Source: Corinectria fuckeliana
Lineage: Eukaryota > Ascomycota > Sordariomycetes > Hypocreales > Nectriaceae
Length of the DNA stretch: 64,000 nt
Direction: 5' to 3'
Assembly (NCBI GenBank): GCA_019137255.1
Contig: WPDH01000061.1
Location: 62,001-126,000 of the forward strand
Positions 56,438-64,000 of the stretch are shown one piece after another. The position numbers and the translations under genes are program-made. A model generated the notes under the pieces. That model was not told the origin of the DNA, made no database searches, and saw only the letters and a list, made by a program, of their open reading frames with translations. The stretch's first letter is position 1, and every line of letters begins with the position of its first letter.

Positions 56438-59400
56438 TTAAGGATTGACCACCTTGCCAGGCTCGGGTGAACTCCCCAGAACGGCACCATTGCCTTGATT
56501 GGGCTTGGTCGATTTGGACCCGAAGTGTGGTCTTCCTTTCATCTCCAAAACATCATTGTCGCTTACCTGCCGCTCATTCTCCTCAAACGTAAAGGCTTCC
56601 GAGAGGTTCACCGCCAGGAATGTCTTAGGCAGCTTGACCCTGCACAGCTGGGTTAGTCGACCCGTCACGAGCAAAGGGGTGTGCGTCAAGAGAAAGCTTA
56701 CTGATTGAATTTCGCTCGAAGTGTCTTGATGACCTGCAGCCAATCTGCGTGTGCCGTCAAGCTCCGCCTTGGGGCGCATCCGATGCAATGTCTGCTGTCG
56801 AGCTGAACATGCAGTGGATCAAAGACGTGGCAACCGGGGCTGATGGTGATGCGGATGCTGTAGGTGAAGGTGGGCTCGTCGTCGGGACACCCGTGAACGG
56901 TCGTCTTGGTCTCCGATTCGTACAGCTCGAAGCTGATCTGTGAGAGGTAGTCGAGTTCGGGGATCGTGCTTCGCTTAATCTTGGTCTCGATGCCGCCTTC
57001 GATGATGCAGTTGAGCAGCGTGTAGATGTGCGACTCCTTAGTGAAGTAGAAGAAGGATTTGGCGTCGTCAGATGCTTGCATCTCCTCCAGGTCCTGGACA
57101 ATCTCCTTGAGCAAAGGCAGCGATGTCAGAAGGCCGATCTCGAGCTTCTCGCTGTCTGAGATGCCGTACTCCTGGGGGCAGATGAAGTCAAACAGGACCT
57201 TGGCGAGCCGGTAGAGTTCCTGCAAAGGCTCGTTCCGCGCATCCAGAGTGGTGGTACTTTGGTTTGTACCTTTGTAGAGTCGGAAGTATTGTTCCGGTGG
57301 CGCTTCTTCGTGGAAGTGCCGTAGGTTGTTGAGGAACGATCGTCTTCGGAAAAGCTTCTTGACCGAGGTAGATCGGCCACCCACATCGACCTTATCCGAG
57401 CCGTCAGGTGATGGATTCTGGCTCTTGTCCGATTTGGCGTCCTCCGAGGGCTTGCTGTCTTCTGATGATGCCTTGGGCTTTGTCTCTGTGATGGCGTACC
57501 CGTCCTCCTCCAGCATGTGCTTCGGTGGGGTGTACACCCACTCCAGGAACTGCCGATTGTGCAAGGCGTCAAACTTCATCGTGTCGTATAGTTCCGAGAT
57601 TTTGCTAGGGTCGACCTTATCGCCATCGCAAAATTCAGCAAAGAGCTTTTCCCATCGCTCCCGGAATAGCTCAGCATCCTCGCCACAACACCACCGAGAC
57701 TGAATGTTGTTAACAGCGTTGGCATGTGAGAGAGATGAGGCAATGGATGAGCTAGACCCATCCCCTGCGAGTTTCTCAGTGCTCGGGTTCGAAATGGCAT
57801 TGAGAGATGTCACGGCGCCGCTGTATAGCTTGCTATAGTTGTAATGCATGACGCGGCGGTGGAACTTCATCAGCTGCACAACTCGTGTCTGCACCTCGGA
57901 CGGCTCTGGCATGTTTTCTGGCCAGGCAAACTGGGCCGGCCGCTCATTGCCCTTGCGAAGCAGTCCCTTCAACTTCTTCTTAACCTTGTCCATCTCATCC
58001 TTTGCGGCGTTTGAGTCATCAAGAAGGTCCTTGCGAATCGTGATAAGATCTTCGGGGATATCCTTCTTGCCGAGGAACGAGGCGGCCCATATTTGGGCAC
58101 TCGTCGTGACTCGCCGTTCAGAGCTGCTGAAGACGTGAACCTCGTCCAGGATATCCCTGTTCAGCAGCATCAGGTCGTTGCGCATGCTCTCGCCAAGGTC
58201 CTGTGCTTGGTAACGAGCCGAATGGGTTGGCTCACCGCCCCATTTTACGATGAGCTGCAACTTGTCGAGAACCAGGCTCTCCTCCGCCGCCGTGAACTTC
58301 GACATAGTCATACCGGAGAGCGAGTCGTGGCGCTTTGGGGCTCGGTGTTTTCCTTCTTTGGAAGACGTGTTACCCTCATCCTCCGTCGCAGTCGACTCCT
58401 GGTGCTCAGGCAAGTCCGGCATCTCCCCTACGGCGGGAACTGATTCCGTCTTCTTCTTCCGGAACATTGGCTTGATCTGGACCTTCGTACCGGCCCAGCT
58501 GCCTTTCTTCACCAACACATTGCGAAGAGATCGAAGCTTGTTTCTGTCTTCGACGTCTTCCTGAAAAGCCATGTCGACGGCCTGAATCACGCTGGCCAAC
58601 GCAGCCTCGCCAATCAGCAGAACTTCTTCCTGGTGACCTTTCAACAGTGCTATGAATGGCTCCGTATGAAACGTGAACTTGTACTTTTGCTTAGGTGTGC
58701 GGTCCGCGTGCCGGATCACAGACACCATGCCCTTCAGCTTCCATGAATGCTTCGGGGGAGGTGGAGCTGGTATGTTGTCTTCGGGCTGTTCCAAAGGCGT
58801 TGCGTCCGCGGTAGCAAAGGTCTGCTGAGTCGAGAGAGACGGTGAGACTGCGCCTGGGATCGACAAGTCTAGGGGAGGTGGCATGTGAGTCTGAGTGGTT
58901 GAAGCTGAGCTCTGGGCCTTCGGCGCTAGGCTGTTGTCCGGGGAGAAGGGAGTTGCGGTCCCGCTGGGAACGCGACGGGATGACTCGATGGTTTGAGCAT
59001 CAGCTCCGTTGGTTGTTGTCATGATCGAGCCCTTAGCACCATTCGCAGCTGGGGCACCGGTTTGCTCACGGTCCTTGAATGCGTTGGCGGCGCGAGTAAA
59101 AGGATCCGTGTCAGATGGGGCAGGCGAAGGCATGGGAGGGGTGACACTACTACGACGCATTTTCTCCTTGATGAATATCTCTTTGAGAATATTCGCAGAA
59201 TGGTCGTAATAATCATCATTGTCCTTGACAAAACTCCAGCCATTGACATCGATCACGTAACTCTTACCAGATGCGCGCAACAAGTCGAAGCCGCACACTC
59301 TCTGACCAAATGCGGTCGAGATCCTGCTCGCAATTTCCTTTTCTTCGGCACTCAATGCAGTGACATAGCGCAGTTCCTTGCCATGCGTGTTTCTCCTGAC

Positions 59401-61502
59401 AACTCCATCAACAACGGGGCTCTTCCGGGTCTCTGCATGGCAATAGTTGGGTCCGACAGTGTATGCCTTGACGTCTTCGGCATTATCGACCTGCATGAAG
59501 CTTTCGTAGAGATAGCTGCTGTTCGGCTCGGTTATCGCTCGCGGGACTGTGAGGTCAGGGATGAAGTCGGAACTCTTGTTCCCGATCTTCCTGAAAAGCT
59601 TGCGCGCTCCACCGCCGGTGCTCTTCGGGAAGTATATGATGATGTTGTGGTCCTCGCCGCTGGTTGGCTTCTCCACGAATGGCTTCCTGAGCAGCAGGCC
59701 GTCGACGCTTAGGACATCGCCGTCCTCGAGCAACTCTACCTTGCGGGGAGGCAAGAACTTTTGGGGGTCGACTGGCTCTAAGGCGACGCCCGATATGTCC
59801 TTGATGTGCTTGGCAACTTCCGGGGTGAGCATCTGGGGGCCGCCATCGCGGCTCACTTCGAGGCGCTTGGGTGTGCGGACCTGGATTTTGTCGAGCAAGT
59901 GAAGACACACGCGGCGGTCCCAGAGGATCTTCTGCATGGGCACATCGTTGACACAGAAAGGCTTGCGAGCCTTGACATAGGCAATGGCCTTGTCGAGGGG
60001 GAAACCGTCCGAGTAGAAGGAGATGAGGTAGTCGCTGGGAGAGCATTGTTAGCGATCGTAAAGGGAAATACAGCACGTGCCTGTTGCAGATGGTTGATGC
60101 ACGCCGCGGGCCACTATGCTGTTTCGGCTCACCGAGGGGACCTAGGGACTCACCAGATGGGCCAATTCTCGACCTCTGAAACATGCAGATTAGCACAGCT
60201 CTAGCAAATGCGGCCTTCTCTCCCAGGCAAACTTACCTTCGTCGAGGATGACCTTGTCGCCAAAAACGACAACATCGAATTCGCGGTTGGCGATGAGCCG
60301 GTTGAGGATGGTCCGGCTAGGCTTGCTCCGGGCCTTGACATCGAGCGCACAGACGCCAATGACGCCCCAGCGTGCCGGTTTTACTACTCGAAGTTAGGGC
60401 TTTTCTTTCAGTTGCGCGCAGCCATCGTCAGGAGACGGAGCCGCTTACCATCTTCTCTCTCACGATGATGGGGCCCCCGATCACTGCTCGGACTGTGGCT
60501 GCTCGTTGCGGTGCTCCCGCTAAACCGTCTCTTGGCCCGACTGCGGGACCGATCGGGCTGGTTCCGCAGGTTGGGTGTGCTGTTCTGCATGGTCTCGGCA
60601 CGTTGGGTTCGCCTTCGCAGGTCGAGTGACTGCGAGTGAGAATCCCGCGGGGCTAGGTGATGGTGGCCCGCGCCTGTTTGGTTTGAGTGAGCGGTCGACG
60701 ACGTGGTGACGATGACGTTGGAGAGTCCAGCCTCGGATTGGGATTGCGCAAGGCCTTTGGACGAGGGCATGAATCCAGATACCAGACGAGGAGGCGTGCC
60801 CAACTCTGAGCCGTTGCCAGAGGTGGAAGGTGTGATGACGCCCCGGGCTGAAGCTAGGGAGTAGAGCGAGTTCCCAGAGAGTCTGTTGGTCTGGGGATCC
60901 GAAGAGGAAGGGTTCGCAGCCGGAACGGTAACGGGGTCTGGCAAGACGGTGTAGAGAGGGTTGTCGGTGGCGGCTGCCGACAGGCGATTATGCGGGTGGT
61001 GGGGATCCTCGCCAAGGGCTTGCTGGGAGTCGGCTAGTGCCAGGTCCTCGCTCCAGGCGTCCGAGGCCGTCGATTCTCCACGGGCGCGGGTGAGTAGAGA
61101 TCTCGGGCTCTTCATGGACGAGGACGAGTGTGGCGGGATGGAGAAGCTGGCACGACGGACGTGGACGTGGACGTCTGATGTGCCGGGTTCGACGCAGCGG
61201 CTCTTCCTGGTAGTGGCGACGGAATTGGCGAGGGGCAACGAGGACGACTGGGAGGAATGGCGGGAGAGCCTGGTCTGGGTCTGGGCCTGGGTCTGGGACT
61301 GCGGTTGTGGCTGCGGCGGCGGCTGCGGAAGAGGAAGGGGAACAGAAGCAGGCGGGCGGCGAGAAAAGTCGGGAGAAGCGTCGTCGGAGGGGCTAGTCGA
61401 ACAGGTTGGGTTATCTACGGCGCCGACGGTGCCAGCGAGATTCGGGGCCGGTCGGTCCACGGTGTCCACCATTGTGTCCACGGCGGCATCCATGGCATCC
61501 AT
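56438..61502 (-). CDS. VIP1: Inositol hexakisphosphate / diphosphoinositol-pentakisphosphate kinase
   Basis: PPIP5K-family bifunctional enzyme (yeast Vip1, fission yeast Asp1). The N-terminal kinase makes 1-pyrophosphates on IP6/IP7, and the C-terminal phosphatase-like domain removes them. It is linked to phosphate sensing and hyphal growth. Exons (minus) 60449-61502, 60237-60383, 60154-60175, 56702-60034 and 56438-56639 give 1585 residues. The first 350 are Ser/Gln/Pro-rich and disordered. The kinase begins at RWGVIGVCALDVKARSKP (about 355). The ATP-grasp landmarks are FVEKPTSGEDHNI, YLYESFM and SYVIDVNGWSFVKDNDDYYD. The acid-phosphatase motif RHADRTPK starts near residue 849. The histidine-phosphatase domain continues to about residue 1500 and the tail is Asn/Gly-rich. 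Introns are 61, 62, 66 and 119 nt. The intron 1 acceptor has two AGs 3 bases apart. The last intron removes an apparent stop after AKFNQ. Confidence 0.92.
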
Positions 61503-62820
61503 TTTGTACGCGGTGTGCCGGGTGCCGGGAGCCGGGAGAGGCTGATAAGAAGACCCGGAAGCCTGGAGCAAGCCGAGGCTCTATAGCCGAGATTCGTCTG
61601 GAGCCGACTTGCTTGTCTAGAGCTGACGGCCTGGAGCTTGCGAATTGACGGTAGTTGGTTGAATTCTTGCAAGTTCCCGAGTTCGCAAGTTCGCAAGCTT
61701 TTTGGCTAGCCTTAGAGGGGCAGCACGAAGTTTATCTAGGTACCTACGCTGGGCTTGTCCGTCATCGGGATAATATGGCTGCCTCGTGTCTCAGTCAGAG
61801 GATAGTTTCTCGCACTGGGAACATTAGGTCTCGGCAGCCAAGGCAGGTCAAGATGCAATTGTGATTAGCCGGACCTGGACAGTCTGGGCTATGACGGCTT
61901 CGTCTCAATGGCCGTTGTGGAGTGGGATTGTCGCCAATGCAGGTCACCTCAGTAAAGAGAGATGGCACAATTTTTTCCTGGCTGGCATGGGATGGGAGGG
62001 CCGAATCAGCGGCCTTGATGACGCAGTAATACGCTAGAGATTGCCACGGCTTGCGGCGAGATGTCCGACTCTGACTGACGGCTGATATTGCGACATTGTA
62101 CGGAGTTCGTACTGTACTGGTGAAACTGGGCTACATTAGTTGGTTGCCTACCTAGTCTACGTGGTACGGGAAAGGCGATCCAATAGGGACTTGGATACAG
62201 GGCTGAAAGTCGTATGGAGACAATTCTGTCGGCCTTGATATATTTTGGTTTCCGTCAGTCACATGGATAACACGTTAGCAGAAGAGTGGCATTTGGATTT
62301 CTTCTAGCCCAGTGGCGGGGTGTTATGGATCTCTGGGCTAACGTTGGATCCCTGCTGGGTGGCGGGGGCGAGCCACACAAGGTCGAGGATATGTGCAAAA
62401 GGATAGGTACCTATAGCTTACGGGTGTTTGCGTCTTTGTTTGGCTGCATACAAGCGACAGCGATGCGTGCCCTTGGTGGAGTGGAGAAGGTAGAAAAGCA
62501 GGCATATCTAATAAGCGCTTTCTTCCAGAGTAACTTATAGCGTCCTACTAGTAGTTAGCTGAGAGGGCTTGGATAGACGGCGCTATTGGGCCAGCTGCGA
62601 CCATCCAGGGATTTCCCCTCCCGGTCCTTTGAGGCTCTGGGCATGCATCTTGGCGACCCAACTCACGGAAGGGCTGCGATGGTGCTCCGAGTTAGTTACA
62701 GGCTCTTGTAAATCAGATGTACATAGCGCGGCATGCGGCTCGGGGACATGCACATAGCTTCCTGTGCATGGCAGTCACAGCCATGGGCGAATGACGAGCG
62801 ACGGGCTCAGACTTCTGTCC
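61503..62820. other. Divergent upstream region of VIP1
   Basis: Holds the VIP1 promoter. It contains GGTACCTACG near 61740 and a TACGGAGTTCGTAC variant of the dispersed motif near 62099-62112. No gene recognised. Confidence 0.5.
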
Positions 62821-62822
62821 TA

Positions 62823-63071
62823 CAGCCCTCAGGGATTAAAAAGGTGCATTTTGACCGTACCTTTTGCCACTTACTTCCCTTTTTGACCATGTCACATCAC
62901 GCCTAAATCATATGGCAAGATACCTGACTTGTCTAGTCTGTTAGGTTATGGTATTGATGAACATCGCCACAGCTGTATAGTACATAAATCCTCATACTAT
63001 TGCTCTGCCTATGCCTGTACTGGGACCTGAGTGGCAAGTCACAAATGAACCTTTTTAATCCCTGAGGGCTG
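62823..63071. mobile_element. MITE with 23-bp perfect TIRs and TA target-site duplication
   Basis: The left end starts CAGCCCTCAGGG and continues into ATTAAAAAGGT. The right end is the exact reverse complement (ACCTTTTTAAT...CCCTGAGGGCTG), so the 23-bp terminal inverted repeats are perfect. Similarity continues imperfectly inward for about 15 bases (GCATTTT against the TCATTTGTGAC type). The element is 249 bp, has no ORF, and is bounded by TA on both sides (62821-62822 and 63072-63073). TA duplication and this size fit a non-autonomous Tc1/mariner-superfamily (for example Fot1/pogo-like) derivative. The TIR identity suggests recent mobility. It sits between VIP1 and UTP21, whose starts face away from each other. 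Confidence 0.85.
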
Positions 63072-63073
63072 TA

Positions 63074-63562
63074 CTGTATCCCCTGCTCATCGGGTGCACT
63101 GCTGTCGTCTCATGTGATGATACGTTCGGAATATGCCAACTGTGGGAGGCATGAATGGAGATCGAATCTGGCACTGTATCCCGGCGACTCAACGGCAGAG
63201 TTCTCTAGGAGTAGTTCTCTAGGGATCCCTTGCCGAATCAACCTTTTAGTTGTGTGCTTGATTTATTGGTTATAACCAACTTTGTCGCATCATTTCTCCG
63301 TTCCTTCATTTGACCCTATTTGTACTTGGGAGTCTTGGCCTTTTTGCTGCTAAGCGATAGTCCCACAGGCTCTGCTCTAGCGGATGAAGGTGGGGGCAAT
63401 GTATTTTCTGTGGAGTCCAATGGCAGAAAACTTGCCCTCCCACGACACCGCCAAAAATTTCTAGACGTGGTTGCAGCCTCACCAACCGACGAGCCTCATA
63501 TGACATAGCCAACCTGTGATACGCGCAGGAACCTCCCTTCAACCACCTCGCTCTAGGCCACC
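63074..63562. other. Upstream region of UTP21
   Basis: Short region with a duplicated GTTCTCTAGG (around 63200-63225) and no other recognised feature. Confidence 0.5.
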
Positions 63563-64000
63563 ATGCCGCACTCCGACCTCGATCGCCCGCTGGTCAAGCG
63601 CCAGAAGACAGCGACACCGGCCAATCCTGCAAAGCCCGCCTCCAATTCATCCAAGATCTTCGCGCCTTTCCGAGTATGCCTTCTTCCTAGCCCATTGTAA
63701 CGTCCTGCTGGGATTCTGACTCTAGATTTTGATAGACTGTTGGGCTCGTCTCTCCTACCGGCGTCCCATTCACCTCGATACCCCTCGGCAAGACCACCTT
63801 TCAGATCTCCACCTCGGTCGGCAGATCCATCCAGACCTACGATCTCCGCCGCGGCCTCAACCTCGTCTTCATCACCCGGCCTCAGACCCCGGCCGATATC
63901 ACTGCGACGCTCGCTTGGAAGGGAAAGATCTTGGCAGCATGGGGAGGATCGAAAAAGGGCGAGCCCCAGGGCATCTGGGTCTTCCAGAGGGGCAAGAAGG
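63563..64000 (+). CDS. UTP21: U3 snoRNP protein Utp21 (WDR36), 5' part
   Basis: The start of the WD-repeat protein Utp21, a UTP-B component of the small-subunit processome needed for 18S pre-rRNA maturation in the nucleolus. Exon 1 (63563-63673) encodes 37 residues with a basic patch (PLVKRQKT). The intron is 63674-63735 (GTATGC...GATAG). Exon 2 runs off the window edge. The first WD blade is recognisable: FRTVGLVSPTGVPFTSIPLG, TFQISTSVGRSIQTYDLRRG and LVFITRPQTP. The start context ggccaccATGc is strong. The remaining 85-90% of the protein lies beyond the window. Confidence 0.85.

Noticed and set aside
63150..63215. Possible tRNA (a GATTCGATC-like B box on the minus strand)
   Set aside because: No acceptor or anticodon stem can be formed around it.

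Overview
The window is nuclear DNA of a filamentous ascomycete (Pezizomycotina, probably Sordariomycetes). The evidence is short spliceosomal introns of about 50-150 nt with CTAAC-type branch sites, GC-rich third codon positions, pyrimidine-rich leaders before start codons, and genes typical of this group: an AreB-type GATA factor, a divergent histone H4 variant, an AcuH carnitine carrier, Svf1 and Vip1. The species cannot be named from the sequence. The open reading frames had to be spliced by eye; joins were accepted only when both splice sites, the reading phase and the protein family agreed.

Layout. 0-8 kb: a His-rich CDF zinc transporter with a GC-AG intron, the mitochondrial acyl-carnitine carrier acuH with CCTCGG motifs upstream, and a histidine-phosphatase protein on the minus strand. 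8-28 kb: a long DUF676 lipase-like protein, an intron-containing tRNA-Ala(AGC), a mitochondrial K+/H+ exchange-related protein, a small two-exon membrane protein, survival factor Svf1, the GATA factor areB, a divergent histone H4 variant with five introns, and a membrane-associated GNAT acetyltransferase. 28-33 kb is gene-poor, with one probable small gene start.

33-44 kb has an accessory flavour: a beta-carbonic anhydrase, a decayed ABCG transporter, a GMP synthase split by 17 introns with every residue checked intact, a broken locus made of repeated Cys/His zinc-binding modules, a DHA2-type MFS exporter, and a MOSC-domain protein that shares a divergent promoter region with the exporter.

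44-56 kb is a 12.7-kb gap between two convergent genes (MOSC on plus, Vip1 on minus), so neither gene needs it as a promoter. It holds simple repeats, dispersed GTACGAAGTAC motifs, a 52-residue Cys-rich protein gene with a TATA box and a spliced leader, and a possible second small spliced gene. 56-64 kb: the inositol pyrophosphate kinase Vip1/Asp1, a 249-bp MITE with TA target-site duplication, and the 5' end of UTP21.

Most genes are independent housekeeping units, as is normal in fungi. The one group that could share a job is GMP synthase, MFS exporter and dead ABC transporter, which resembles a resistance/efflux remnant. No biosynthetic core enzyme is visible, so this stays a hypothesis.
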